The translations under genes and the position numbers were made by a program. Below the pieces are notes generated by a model, which saw only the letters and a program-made list of their open reading frames with translations, was not told where the DNA came from and did not search any database. 64,000 nucleotides of DNA from assembly GCF_021648885.1 (NCBI RefSeq), contig NZ_JAKJHZ010000011.1:124001-188000 (forward strand), in the 5' to 3' direction. The stretch comes from Nocardioides potassii. Its GTDB lineage: Bacteria; Actinomycetota; Actinomycetes; Propionibacteriales; Nocardioidaceae. Below, one piece after another: positions 36,551 through 46,098 of this stretch; position 1 is the stretch's first letter; each line of letters opens with the position of its first letter.

Positions 36551-37344
36551 TCAGCCGGCCAGCTTGCGCCCGGCGTCGTCGAGGCGGCTCGCGACCGTCC
36601 CGTCGATGACGTCGTCACCGATCTCGACGCGGATGCCACCGATGACGTCCGGGTCGACGATGACGTTGAGGTGCACGGTGCGGCCGTAGGAGCGCGAGAG
36701 CGCCGCTGCGAGCCGGTCGCGGTCGGTGTCGGCCAGCGGGCGGGCGACGCGAACGGTCGCAACTCCCTCTCCGCGGACCTCGGCCGCGATCTTCTGGTAC
36801 GACGCCAGCGCGACGGCCACCGTGCGGTGGCTCCCGGACAGCGACTGGCGCACGAGCGCCACCGTGGCCGGCAGCGTCCTGCCGCCGAGCAGCCCCTCGA
36901 CCAGCGCCGACTTGTCGGCGCGGCTGCGAGCGGGGTCGGACAGCGCGTCACGCAGCCCGGGGTTGGCCTGGACGAGCTGGCCCACCGCGAACACCTCGTC
37001 CTCGAGGCGTCCGGCGTCGTCACCGGTGGAGCGGACCATCGCGACCACGCCGAGCTGCTCGAGGGCGTCGGCCAGGTCGCGCCCGGCCGTCCAGCGCTGC
37101 GCGACAGCGGTGGCGACGACCTCGAGGGCCTCCGGGGAGACCTTCTGGTCGAGCACGCTGCGGAGCAGGTCGGCCTTGGCCTCGCCGGGGACGGACACGT
37201 CGGTCGCGACGCGGCGCAGGCCGGGCTCGGCGCGGAGCAGGTCCGCGGTCCCGAAAAGGTCCTGGCCCACCCGGCCCAGGCCGCCGGAGCCCGGGAGGAC
37301 AGCGGCGGCCGCGGCGTAGGCCTCTGCGGACGCACCTCGCATCA

Positions 37345-37345
<1 letters not shown>
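36551..37345 (-). CDS. atpH: ATP synthase F1 delta subunit
   Basis: 264 aa peripheral stalk protein. It is longer than the ~180-residue E. coli form, as is usual in actinobacteria. The N-terminal helical bundle binds alpha; the C-terminal part ends in GGIRVEIGDDVIDGTVASRLDDAGRKL, the family signature. Two ATGs in tandem (37345 and 37342) overlap the atpF stop, so the start is ambiguous by one residue. Confidence 0.95.
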
Positions 37346-37941
<596 letters not shown>

Positions 37942-37963
37942 TCAGTCGTGCAAGCGGGTCGTG

Positions 37964-38167
37964 TCAGAGGACGAACGCGAGCGCGATACCGATGATGGCG
38001 AGCGCCTCGGCGAGGGCGAAGCCCAGGATGGCGATCGACTGGAGGCGGCTCTGGGCCTCGGGCTGACGGGCGACGCCGGAGATGTAGGCGGCGAAGATCA
38101 GGCCGATACCGACGCCGGGGCCGATCGCAGCGAGACCGTAACCGACCATGTTGAGGGAGCCTTCCAC
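37964..38167 (-). CDS. atpE: ATP synthase Fo c subunit
   Basis: 67 aa hairpin of two membrane helices joined by the polar ARQPE loop. Proton-binding Glu54 lies in [10 protein letters not shown]; there is no Na+ ligand signature, so H+ is the coupling ion. Start GTG 38167 with GAAAGGA upstream, a strong ribosome site that fits its high copy number. Confidence 0.98.
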   Translation of the reverse strand: MEGSLNMVGYGLAAIGPGVGIGLIFAAYISGVARQPEAQSRLQSIAILGFALAEALAIIGIALAFVL

Positions 38168-38243
38168 GGCTTTGTCCTTTCGGTTGTTACTACTGGGTTG
38201 AACACTTGGGGGGTGAAACAGAGGGGGTCGAGCTTCTCGGGGC

Positions 38244-39041
38244 TCAGTGCTCGTCTGCGAGCGCGCCCGAGATGTACATGGCGTTGAGCAGGGTGAAGAC
38301 GTAGGCCTGGAGGAACTGCACCAGGAGCTCGAGGAACGAGATCGCGATGGCGAGCACCCAGGCGAGCGGGCCGGCGACGTAGCCGATGCCGCCGTACTCC
38401 AGCAGGAAGAGACCGCCGGTGGAGAACAGGATCAGCAGCAGGTGGCCCGCGAACATGTTGGCGAACAGACGCAGTGCCAGCGTGACCGGGCGGACCAGGA
38501 TGTTGGAGAAGAACTCCAGCGGCACCAGCAGCGGGTACATCGCCGGGCTGACGCCGGACGGGACGCTCTGCAGCTTGAGGTAGCCGAGGAAGCCGTGCTT
38601 CTTGATGCCGACCGCGTTGTAGATGATCCAGCTGAGCGCGGCGAGCGCGTAGGCCATCGAGGCGCGCGAGAAGGTCGGGAACTGGATGAACGGGATGGTG
38701 GCGAACGCGTTGTTGATGAGGATGAAGAAGAAGACCGTCACCAGGTAGGGCACGAACTTGATGAAGTCGTGGCTGCCGATGATGTCGCGCCCGATCGAGT
38801 TGCGGACCATGCCGTAGGCGCTCTCGCCGGCGAACTGGATGCGGCTCGGGACCAGCGTCGCGCGGCGGGCCGCGGCGTAGAAGAAGACGAACACGATCAC
38901 CGCGCCCAGCAGCAGCTGCACCATCGGCTTGGTGACCGCGAGGCCGCCGATGTGGAACAGCGGGACCTCGGAGAAGTCGAAGCTGTTGGGACCGGGGGCG
39001 ACGAACTCGCCGCCGGACTCAGCCATGGTGATGCCGAACAT
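38244..39041 (-). CDS. atpB: ATP synthase Fo a subunit
   Basis: 265 aa, five to six membrane helices. The essential stator Arg is in [19 protein letters not shown] and the C-terminal helix carries [20 protein letters not shown] with Glu and Gln lining the proton half-channels. The N-terminal segment ([17 protein letters not shown]) faces outside. Confidence 0.98.
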   Translation of the reverse strand: MFGITMAESGGEFVAPGPNSFDFSEVPLFHIGGLAVTKPMVQLLLGAVIVFVFFYAAARRATLVPSRIQFAGESAYGMVRNSIGRDIIGSHDFIKFVPYLVTVFFFILINNAFATIPFIQFPTFSRASMAYALAALSWIIYNAVGIKKHGFLGYLKLQSVPSGVSPAMYPLLVPLEFFSNILVRPVTLALRLFANMFAGHLLLILFSTGGLFLLEYGGIGYVAGPLAWVLAIAISFLELLVQFLQAYVFTLLNAMYISGALADEH

Positions 39042-39046
39042 CTGCG

Positions 39047-39343
39047 TCAGTCTCCTCGGTGCTTGTCAGAGCTGGGCGTGTCTGCGTGAGCACTCGCCTT
39101 GTTGAACCGTGCGTACGTCATGTAGATCCCGAAGCCGGCACCGATGAGGATGCCGATCGCCACGAGGAAGGTCGTGCCGAGCCATCGATCGAGGGCCCAG
39201 CCGGCCAACCCGTAGACAGCAACACCCGAGACGATGTAGCCGAAGGCGTGCCAGGGGTCGCCCTTGGGGGAATCGTCGGATGGGGCCGTCGGGGGAAGCT
39301 GTCGAGCCATCGCGCCCCGCACACTAGCAGCGGATTCGCTCAT
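39047..39343 (-). CDS. AtpZ/AtpI-like small membrane protein
   Basis: 98 aa with two membrane helices (AFGYIVSGVAVYGLAGWALDR and TTFLVAIGILIGAGFGIYMTY) between charged termini, the AtpZ-type pattern. Homologues aid assembly of the c-ring or Mg2+ supply to the ATP synthase. Its ATG overlaps the preceding stop by four bases. Confidence 0.85.
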   Translation of the reverse strand: MSESAASVRGAMARQLPPTAPSDDSPKGDPWHAFGYIVSGVAVYGLAGWALDRWLGTTFLVAIGILIGAGFGIYMTYARFNKASAHADTPSSDKHRGD

Positions 39344-39831
39344 CGCTCACCCCCGGGGTGACGGGCCGGCTCGGCTGCGACCGGCGCGTCCGAGGGCCGG
39401 TCGGCCGCGGTCTCGTAGAGCGGGATCCGCTGGCGCGTGGCGGCGACGAGCTGCCCGACGAGCCAGGTCAGGGTGACGACGATGACGGCCGTCGCGAACC
39501 ACCCGCGGGACAGCGTCTCCGCGCCGGCGTCGGCGCGGTCGATGGCGGTCACCACGACAGCCAGGACCAGCAGCTGGAGCGCGTAGGTCATCAGCGCGAC
39601 CAGCATCGACGCGCCCGGCAGCACGCGGGCGACGAGGCCGACGGCGGCCAGGCCGAGGGCGAACACGACGAGCGTCACCACTCCCCCGACGGCGGCGCCC
39701 ACCACACCCGGGCGGCCGTCGGCGAGCCCGCCGACGAGGACCAGCACGACGACCGCGACGGTCCCGGCAGCCAGTGCACCGAGGACCGGCGACAACCCCC
39801 GTCGGGGGCCTGTCTTCGACTCGGTCGTCAT
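39340..39831 (-). CDS. atpI: ATP synthase protein I-like membrane protein
   Basis: 163 aa, four predicted membrane helices, a basic N-terminus (TTESKTGPRRG) and an acidic Pro-rich tail. In position and topology it matches the uncI-type gene that heads atp operons. ATG 39831 is preceded by AGAGACAGG. First gene of the eight-subunit operon, 37 bases below a candidate promoter. Confidence 0.8.
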   Translation of the reverse strand: MTTESKTGPRRGLSPVLGALAAGTVAVVVLVLVGGLADGRPGVVGAAVGGVVTLVVFALGLAAVGLVARVLPGASMLVALMTYALQLLVLAVVVTAIDRADAGAETLSRGWFATAVIVVTLTWLVGQLVAATRQRIPLYETAADRPSDAPVAAEPARHPGGER

Positions 39832-39874
39832 GGCGGCGGCCTGTCTCTCAGAGGTGCTGGGTGACTGCTCGTGA

Positions 39875-39905
39875 AAACTATCACAAAGTCCGCCCGAGCC
39901 TCCAA
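39875..39905 (-). promoter_or_regulatory. candidate atp operon promoter
   Basis: Minus strand TTGGAG (39905-39900), 19-base spacer, TAGTTT (39880-39875). It lies in the AT-richer gap between wecA and atpI; the predicted leader is ~37 bases. Spacing is longer than ideal. Confidence 0.4.
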
Positions 39906-39917
39906 CCGGGGTCCGGG

Positions 39918-41117
39918 CTAGTCGTCCATCGGCTCCAGGGCGGGGTCGACCGGATCCTCGAGGCGGCCCTCGACCTCGGCGTTCTCGGGCAGCCCGGTGT
40001 CCCCCAGCCCGGTCTTGCGCGGGCGCTGCACCCGCGGCAGCACGAAGGTCATCGCGATCGTCAGCGCCAGCATCGAGCCCAGGCTCCACCACACCCACGG
40101 ACTGTCGTAGAGGCTCACGATCACCGCACCGGCGGCGAGCGTGAAGGCCCACATCCACATGATCAGGACCGCGCGCCGCTGGGAGTGGCCGATCTCGAGC
40201 AGGCGGTGGTGCAGGTGCTGCTTGTCGGCGCTCATCGGCGAGCGCCCCGCGCGCGTACGACGCACGATGGCGAGCACCATGTCGACGATCGGGACGAGCA
40301 GGAGCGAGATCGGCAGCAGCACCGGCAGCACGGTGACGAAGAGGCTGTTGCCCGCCGAGGTGGGCATCCCGAAGAACTGGCCGGTGAGGGTGAGCGCGCT
40401 CGCCGAGAGGACCAGGCCGATCAGCATCGAGCCGGAGTCGCCCATGAACAGGCGTGCCGGGTGGAAGTTGTGCGGCAGGAACCCCGCGCAGGCACCGGCG
40501 AGGGCGGCGCTGAGCAGGGCGCCCGTGGTGGCCAGCGTCAGGTTGTTGGTGTCGGAGAGCTGGTAGCAGTAGAGGAAGAACGCCGCGGCACCGATGCCCA
40601 CCACCCCGGCCGCCAGGCCGTCGAGGCCGTCGACGAAGTTGACCGCGTTCATCGTGCCGATGACCACGACGAGCGTGATGATCGCGCCCTGGGCGTCGCC
40701 GAGGGCGATCTGGGTGCCGTCGGGGCTGGGGAAGTAGTAGAACCGCACCCCGAAGGCGACCAGGAGGGCCGCGGCCAGCACCTGTCCCCCGAGCTTGGTC
40801 AACGCGTCGAGGTCGAAGATGTCGTCGAGCACCCCGACCGCGCAGACGAGGGCACCGGCCACCAGCACGACGCCGGCGTCGCGGAAGACGAAGTTGTCGC
40901 TGGTGGAGAGGAACGGCAGCTCGCGGGCGACGCCGTACGCCGCCACGAGACCACCGAGCATCGCCAGGCCGCCGAGGTAGGGGATCGGGACGGCGTGCAC
41001 GTCGCGGTCGCGCACCGCGGCGACGGCACCGGTGCGCAGCGCGATCTCGCGCGCGATGACCGTGAGGAGGTAGGTCACCGACAGGGAGACCAGGAAGACG
41101 AGGAGGTACTCCCGCAC
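39918..41117 (-). CDS. wecA: undecaprenyl-phosphate GlcNAc-1-phosphate transferase (WecA/MraY family)
   Basis: 399 aa, eleven predicted helices. Catalytic motifs are NFVDGLDGLAAG (Asp cluster), MGDSGSMLIG and the HHR-type KQHLHHRLLEIGHSQRR. It transfers a sugar-1-phosphate from a UDP-sugar to the polyprenyl carrier, starting a cell-wall polysaccharide (WecA/TagO group). GTG start three bases after the sua5 stop. The acidic C-terminal tail (GLPENAEVEGRLEDP) is cytoplasmic. Confidence 0.92.
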   Translation of the reverse strand: MREYLLVFLVSLSVTYLLTVIAREIALRTGAVAAVRDRDVHAVPIPYLGGLAMLGGLVAAYGVARELPFLSTSDNFVFRDAGVVLVAGALVCAVGVLDDIFDLDALTKLGGQVLAAALLVAFGVRFYYFPSPDGTQIALGDAQGAIITLVVVIGTMNAVNFVDGLDGLAAGVVGIGAAAFFLYCYQLSDTNNLTLATTGALLSAALAGACAGFLPHNFHPARLFMGDSGSMLIGLVLSASALTLTGQFFGMPTSAGNSLFVTVLPVLLPISLLLVPIVDMVLAIVRRTRAGRSPMSADKQHLHHRLLEIGHSQRRAVLIMWMWAFTLAAGAVIVSLYDSPWVWWSLGSMLALTIAMTFVLPRVQRPRKTGLGDTGLPENAEVEGRLEDPVDPALEPMDD

Positions 41118-41120
41118 CCC

Positions 41121-41786
41121 TCAGCCCTCGTCCGCCAGCACGATCCCGTGGTCCTCGATCGCAGCGTTGAGCTGGTCGAGCGAGAGCGCGCCGAGGCGCA
41201 GGACCCGGCCTTCAGGGACCGTGACGTCGACGATCGTGGAGGCCTCGCCGCCCGGCGAGGTACCGCCGTCGACGATCACCGCGACGGCGTCGCCGAGCAT
41301 CTCCTCCGCCGCGTCGGCGTCGGTGGCGGCGGGGCGACCGGTGAGGTTGGCCGAGGAGACCGCGAGCGGGCCGGTGCGCTCGAGGACCGCCAGGGCGACC
41401 TCGTCGTCGGGCATCCGCACCGCGACGGTCCCCCGGGTCTCCCCGAGGTCCCAGACCAGCGAGGACTGCTGGCGGCACACGATCGTGAGCGGGCCCGGCC
41501 AGAACGCCTCGACCAGCGCGCGGGCCCACGGGGGGACGCCCTCGGCCAGCGCGTCGAGCGTGGTCGGAGCCGACACCAGCACCGGGGGCGGCATGTCGCG
41601 GCCACGACCCTTGGCGTCGAGCAGGCGCTGGACGGCGTGCCGGGAGAAGGCGTCGGCGGCGATCCCGTAGACGGTGTCGGTGGGGATGACGACCAGGTCG
41701 CCGCTGCGTACGGCGCCGGCAGCGGCGGTCACCGCCGCCTCGCGCTCCTCGTCGGTCGACGTGCTGAACCTGTCCACGCTGCTCAT
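41121..41786 (-). CDS. sua5: L-threonylcarbamoyladenylate synthase
   Basis: 221 aa YrdC/YwlC-type enzyme; makes threonylcarbamoyl-AMP from threonine, bicarbonate and ATP for t6A37 of ANN-decoding tRNAs. Motifs: VVIPTDTVYGIAADAF, KGRGRDMPPPVLVS, VEAFWPGPLTIV, RMPDDEVAL, SSANLTGRPA. The Sua5 C-terminal domain is absent. ATG 41786 overlaps the prmC stop (ATGA). Confidence 0.95.
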   Translation of the reverse strand: MSSVDRFSTSTDEEREAAVTAAAGAVRSGDLVVIPTDTVYGIAADAFSRHAVQRLLDAKGRGRDMPPPVLVSAPTTLDALAEGVPPWARALVEAFWPGPLTIVCRQQSSLVWDLGETRGTVAVRMPDDEVALAVLERTGPLAVSSANLTGRPAATDADAAEEMLGDAVAVIVDGGTSPGGEASTIVDVTVPEGRVLRLGALSLDQLNAAIEDHGIVLADEG

Positions 41787-42625
41787 CGTGCCAGTCGTGC
41801 GGTCAGGTAGCGCGGGCGACCCGCGAGGTCCCGGTGGTCGGACACGTCGCTCCAGCGGCCGCTGGCAGCGAAGACCGCGGGCGCGGACTCCCCCTGCACG
41901 TCCGCGTGCTCGGCCCCGACCACTCCCCCGGGCCGCAGCAGCCCGGCGGCGCGGCGCTCCAGCACGCGGATCGCGTCGAGGCCGTCCTGGCCCGAGAACA
42001 GCGCGACGTGCGGGTCGTGGTCGCGCGCCTCGGCGGCGACCGACTCCCACGCCTCGAGCGGGATGTAGGGCGGGTTGCAGACCACGACGTCGACGGTCCC
42101 GAGCAGGTCGTCGAAGGCCGTGGCGAGGTCGCCCTGGCGCAGGTCGACGCCGGTGCCGGCGAGGTTGCGCTCGGCCCACGCCAGGGCGCCCTCGTCGAGC
42201 TCGACGGCGTGCACCTCGGCTCCCGGCACCTCGTCCGCGACCGCCTTGGCGATGGCGCCGGACCCCGTGCAGAGGTCGACGACCACGGGCGGTCGACCCA
42301 CGAGCAGAGCCTGGTCGATCGCCCAGCCGGCCAGCAGCTCGGTCTCCGGGCGGGGCACGAAGACGCCCGGGCCGACGGCGAGCTCGACGTGGCGGAAGGC
42401 GGCGCTGCCGGTCAGGTGCTGCAGCGGCTCGCGGGCCACCCGGCGCGCCACGAGGGCGTCGTACTCCTCGCGCTGCCCGGTGCTGAGGCCGTCGACGAGC
42501 GGCAGGCGACCGAGCGCGACGTCGAGGACGTGCGCCAGCAGCAGGTCGGCGTCGCGCTCGGGTGAGGCGACTCCGGCGTCGCGCAGACGGGCCGCCGCGT
42601 CACGCCGGGCCGTGCTGGCCCGCAC
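41783..42625 (-). CDS. prmC: peptide chain release factor N5-glutamine methyltransferase
   Basis: 280 aa. It methylates the Gln of the GGQ motif in release factors using SAM. The catalytic NPPY motif (VVVCNPPYIPLE) follows a SAM-binding VVDLCTGSGAIAKAVA. The helical N-terminal domain contacts RF1. It sits one base after the prfA stop, next to its own substrate's gene. Confidence 0.95.
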   Translation of the reverse strand: MRASTARRDAAARLRDAGVASPERDADLLLAHVLDVALGRLPLVDGLSTGQREEYDALVARRVAREPLQHLTGSAAFRHVELAVGPGVFVPRPETELLAGWAIDQALLVGRPPVVVDLCTGSGAIAKAVADEVPGAEVHAVELDEGALAWAERNLAGTGVDLRQGDLATAFDDLLGTVDVVVCNPPYIPLEAWESVAAEARDHDPHVALFSGQDGLDAIRVLERRAAGLLRPGGVVGAEHADVQGESAPAVFAASGRWSDVSDHRDLAGRPRYLTARLAR

Positions 42626-43699
42626 TCAGGACTCCAGCTCGGCGAGCCGGGCGGCCATGTCGGCCTCGACGCACGAGTCGAGCACCGGCTGGAGGTCACC
42701 GTCCAGCACCTGGTCGAGGTTGTAGGCCTTGTAGCCGGTGCGGTGGTCGGAGATCCGGTTCTCCGGGTAGTTGTAGGTCCGGATCCGCTCGGAGCGGTCG
42801 ACCGTGCGGACCTGCGAGCGACGCGCCTCGCTGGCCTCGGCGTCGGCAGCCTCCTGGGCGACCTGGAGCAGCCGCGCGCGCAGGATGCGCATCGCGGACT
42901 CCTTGTTCTGCAGCTGGCTCTTCTCGTTCTGGCAGCTCGCGACGATGCCGGTCGGCAGGTGGGTGATCCGCACCGCGGAGTCGGTCGTGTTGACGCTCTG
43001 GCCACCGGGACCGCTGGAGCGGTAGACGTCGATGCGGAGGTCGTTGTCGTTGATCTCGACGTCGACCTGCTCGGCCTCGGGCATCACCAGGACGCCGGCG
43101 GCGGAGGTGTGCACGCGGCCCTGCGACTCCGTGACGGGCACCCGCTGCACGCGGTGCACACCGCCCTCGAACTTGAGCAGGGCGTACGGCGCCTGGCCGG
43201 GCTCGACCGTCCCCCTGGCCTTCACCGCGGCGGTGACGGACTTGAAGCCGCCGAGGTCGGACTCGGTGGCGTCGAGCAGCTCCACGCTCCAGCCGCGTGC
43301 CTCGGCGTAGCGGGAGTACATCCGCAGCAGGTCGCCGGCGAACAGGGCCGACTCCTCGCCGCCCTCGCCGGACTTGATCTCGAGCAGCGCGTCCTTGCCG
43401 TCCGAGGGGTCGCGGGGCACGAGGAGGCGGCGCAGCCGCTCCTCGGCCGCGACGCGGCGGGCGGCCAGCACGTCGGCCTCCGCCGCGAAGGCAGGGTCGT
43501 CGGAGGCCAGCTCGCGCGCGGCCTCGACGTCGTCACCGAGCTGGAGCCAGTCCTGCCACGTGGTCACCACGGCGGTGAGCTCGGCATACCTCTGGTTGAG
43601 CTGCTTGGCGAGGCGCTGGTCGGCGTGCGTCTCGGGCAGCGCGAGGCGTCCCTCGAGCTCGGCGTGCTCCTGGCGCATGCCTTCGACGGCCTCGAACAC
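42626..43699 (-). CDS. prfA: peptide chain release factor 1
   Basis: 357 aa. Terminates translation at UAA and UAG. The GGQ loop is [20 protein letters not shown], the codon-recognition region precedes it ([11 protein letters not shown]), and [18 protein letters not shown] marks domain 2. I use GTG 43699 (MFEAVEGM) since the longer frame runs through the rpmE terminator. Confidence 0.97.
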   Translation of the reverse strand: MFEAVEGMRQEHAELEGRLALPETHADQRLAKQLNQRYAELTAVVTTWQDWLQLGDDVEAARELASDDPAFAAEADVLAARRVAAEERLRRLLVPRDPSDGKDALLEIKSGEGGEESALFAGDLLRMYSRYAEARGWSVELLDATESDLGGFKSVTAAVKARGTVEPGQAPYALLKFEGGVHRVQRVPVTESQGRVHTSAAGVLVMPEAEQVDVEINDNDLRIDVYRSSGPGGQSVNTTDSAVRITHLPTGIVASCQNEKSQLQNKESAMRILRARLLQVAQEAADAEASEARRSQVRTVDRSERIRTYNYPENRISDHRTGYKAYNLDQVLDGDLQPVLDSCVEADMAARLAELES

Positions 43700-43749
43700 G
43701 GCTCTTCTCCTGCGGCTGGACGGATGGCGGGGTGGCTGGGCAGACGACA

Positions 43750-43788
43750 AGGCGCCGGCCACCCGCAATGAGCGGGCGACCGGCGCCT
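43750..43788 (-). terminator. hairpin terminator after rpmE
   Basis: AGGCGCCGG (43750-43758) pairs with CCGGCGCCT (43780-43788), and the inner CCCGC/GCGGG arms extend the stem. It begins nine bases past the rpmE stop. It may separate rpmE transcription from prfA. Confidence 0.6.
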
Positions 43789-43796
43789 GACGTGGG

Positions 43797-44033
43797 CTAC
43801 TTGCTCTCGGCCTTCTCGGAGGCAGCAGCCTTCTTGCCGTAGCGGGACTCGAACCGGGCGACGCGGCCGCCGGTGTCGAGGATCTTCTGCTTGCCGGTGT
43901 AGAACGGGTGGCACTGCGAGCAGACATCGGCGTGGATCGTGCCGGAGGTCGCGGTGCTGCGGGTGGTGAACGACGCGCCGCAGGTGCAGGTGACCTTGGT
44001 CTCGACGTAGTCGGGGTGGGTGTCCTTCTTCAT
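43797..44033 (-). CDS. rpmE: 50S ribosomal protein L31
   Basis: 78 aa. It has the Zn-binding Cys set (VTCTCGASF and [14 protein letters not shown]), so it is the C+ zinc-containing type rather than the zinc-starvation paralogue. The C-terminus is lengthened by a charged tail ([12 protein letters not shown]). Confidence 0.97.
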   Translation of the reverse strand: MKKDTHPDYVETKVTCTCGASFTTRSTATSGTIHADVCSQCHPFYTGKQKILDTGGRVARFESRYGKKAAASEKAESK

Positions 44034-44160
44034 GGTGTCCTCTCAGTTGCTCCGGGTCGTCCGCGTGGATCGCTGCGACGTGAACCGGAACCGACGCACA
44101 AGTGTGCCACCGCTCTCAACAGCGGCGCCAATCCGGTCATTCCCGCTCGGTGGGCCCGCC

Positions 44161-45969
44161 TCAGCGGTGCCCGATGACCTTCGCGACCGCCGCCTGGGTC
44201 TCGGCGGCAGCGAGCTGCTTGCGCAGGTCGCCGACGACGGCGCCCTCGGCCGGCGCGAGGAGCTTCTCCTCGTGCCGGGTGCCCGACGCGGCGACGTCCA
44301 CGGCCGGGACGATGCCCTTGGCCGCGCGGTCCGCGCTGAGCACCAGCTCGAGGTTGGCGGTGCCGGCGAGCTCCTCGAGGAAGAACTCGTCGGTGGCCGA
44401 ACCGGTGCCGACGCTGACCGAGGCGAGGATCGTCAGCGAGCCACCGTCCTCGATCTTGCGGGCGGCACCGAAGAACTCCTTGGTCGGGTGGACCGCGGAG
44501 GCGTCGACCAGGCCACCGAGCACGCGACCGTTGGCCGGCGCCGCGAGGTTGTAGGCCCGGCCCAGGCGCGTGAGCGAGTCGAGCAGCACGACGACGTCGT
44601 GGCCCAGCTCGACGAGCCGCTTGGCCCGCTCGATCGCCAGCTCGGCGACGAGGGTGTGGTCGGCAGGCTGCCGGTCGAAGGTCGACGCGACGACCTCGCC
44701 CTTGACGGCGCGCTGGTAGTCGGTGACCTCCTCCGGGCGCGTGTCGACGAGCACCACCATCACGTGGCACTCGGGGTTGTTGGTCGTCACCGACTGCGCG
44801 ATCGAGCGCAGCAGGGTCGTGGTGCCCGTACGCGGCGGGGTGAGCACGAGCCCACGCTGGCCCTTGCCGATGGGCGCGGCGATGTCGACGACCTTGCCGA
44901 TCACGTTGGCGTCGTCGGTGGCCAGGCGCAGCCGCTGGTGCGGGTGCACCGGGACCGAGTCGGCGAACTCGGGACGCTCCTTGGCGCCCTCGGCCTCGGT
45001 GCCGTTGATGCTGTCGATGCGGACCATCGGGTTGAACTTCTCGCGACGCTCGCCCTCGCGCGGCTGCCGTACCTGGCCGACGACGGCGTCGCCGCGCCGC
45101 AGGTGGTACTTCCGCACCATCGACAGCGACAGGTAGACGTCCTCCGGACCGGGGAGGTAGCCGGAGGTGCGCACGAACGCGCAGTTGTCGAGAACGTCGA
45201 GGATGCCGGCGGCCGGCACCAGCACGTCGTCCTCGAGGATCGTGGTGTCGGGCTCGTTGCGCCCGCCCTGGCGCGCCGCGGTGCGGTCGCGGCCGCGGCG
45301 GCGACGGTTGCGGCGGCTCCCGCCCTCGCCGTCCTCGTCGTCGTCGTCCTGGTGCTGCTGGTTCTGGCCCTGCTGGCCCTGCTGGCCCTGCTGGCCCTGT
45401 GGGTTCTGGCCCGGCTGGTTCTGCTGCTGCTTGGGCTGGTTCTGCTGCTGCTTGTCGTTCTGCTGCTTGTCGTCCTGCTTCTGGTCCTGCTTCTGGTCCT
45501 GCTTCTGCTTCTGCTTGCCGCCCTGCTCCTGCTGACGGTCCTGACGGTCCTGCTGGGCGGGTCGGTCCTGCTGGGCGGATCGGTCCTGCTGGGCGGGTCG
45601 GTCCTGCTGCGCGGCGGCCGCCTCGGGCTGGTCGGCACCCTTCTCCGCCTGCCGGTCTGCCTGGCGCTGCTTGCGGGTGCGGGTGCGCACGGTCGTCTGC
45701 GCGGCGGGCTCAGCAGCGTCCGTCGACGGTTCGGCCGCCGGTGCCGGTTCCGCGGGCTGCTCGGCCTTCGCCCGGCCGGCGCCGGACTGCGCGGCCTTGA
45801 TCGCGTCGACCAGCTGGGCCTTCTTCATCGAGCCGGCACCGGCGACGCCGAGGCCGGACGCCATCGACTTCAGGTCGGCGAGCAGCATCGAGCTGAGGCC
45901 GCCACCCTTCTTCGCCGGCTTCTTCGCGGCAGGGGTCTCGGCGGTCTCGACAGAGGGAGTCTCGGTCAC
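44161..45969 (-). CDS. rho: transcription termination factor Rho, divergent
   Basis: 602 aa from GTG 45969 (SD AAGGA six bases upstream; longer frame to 45984). Residues 25-65 are a Rho N-terminal helical domain, ~70-240 a disordered insertion rich in Gln/Lys/Asp/Arg, 242-330 the RNA-binding OB domain (CAFVRTSGYLPGPEDVYLS), and 340-602 the RecA-like motor (Walker B VVVLLDSLTRLGRAYN, arginine finger SGTRHEE). Walker A reads PPRTGTTT instead of the usual PPKxGKT: the invariant Lys is Thr383. The R-loop is also altered (SADRAAKGIVPAVD). Either ATP binding has been rebuilt or the protein is not a normal motor. Confidence 0.93.
   Translation of the reverse strand: MTETPSVETAETPAAKKPAKKGGGLSSMLLADLKSMASGLGVAGAGSMKKAQLVDAIKAAQSGAGRAKAEQPAEPAPAAEPSTDAAEPAAQTTVRTRTRKQRQADRQAEKGADQPEAAAAQQDRPAQQDRSAQQDRPAQQDRQDRQQEQGGKQKQKQDQKQDQKQDDKQQNDKQQQNQPKQQQNQPGQNPQGQQGQQGQQGQNQQHQDDDDEDGEGGSRRNRRRRGRDRTAARQGGRNEPDTTILEDDVLVPAAGILDVLDNCAFVRTSGYLPGPEDVYLSLSMVRKYHLRRGDAVVGQVRQPREGERREKFNPMVRIDSINGTEAEGAKERPEFADSVPVHPHQRLRLATDDANVIGKVVDIAAPIGKGQRGLVLTPPRTGTTTLLRSIAQSVTTNNPECHVMVVLVDTRPEEVTDYQRAVKGEVVASTFDRQPADHTLVAELAIERAKRLVELGHDVVVLLDSLTRLGRAYNLAAPANGRVLGGLVDASAVHPTKEFFGAARKIEDGGSLTILASVSVGTGSATDEFFLEELAGTANLELVLSADRAAKGIVPAVDVAASGTRHEEKLLAPAEGAVVGDLRKQLAAAETQAAVAKVIGHR
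45346..45609 (-). repeat. Gln-rich repeat segment inside rho
   Basis: Codons 121-208 of rho. First an 18-bp tandem repeat giving QQDRPA/QQDRSA three times (about 45552-45609), then KQKQDQKQDQKQ and QQNQPKQQQNQPGQ, and lastly a 9-bp repeat giving GQQ three times (about 45366-45400). The order is low-complexity but the reading frame is kept. Confidence 0.85.
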
Positions 45970-46098
45970 GTGGATCCTTCGCACGTCGCGTCGCCGCTGC
46001 CGGAACCGATCGAGCGGTGCCGTGCTGCGGCGGATGGTGGTCGCCCGTGCACGCGGTCAGAGGGACCGGGTGGGGCGGGTACGCCGAACGGCGCGCGC

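Noticed and set aside
41674..42486. Arg/Pro-rich plus-strand frames opposite prmC
   Set aside because: Typical frame-shadow composition of high-GC DNA, no ribosome site or family match.
43908..44177. Possible extra small gene between rpmE and rho on the plus strand
   Set aside because: Poor composition and no start context; it is a shadow of rpmE.
45366..45400. Short-spaced repeats considered as a CRISPR array
   Set aside because: Units are 9-18 bp, contiguous without spacers, and in frame with rho.
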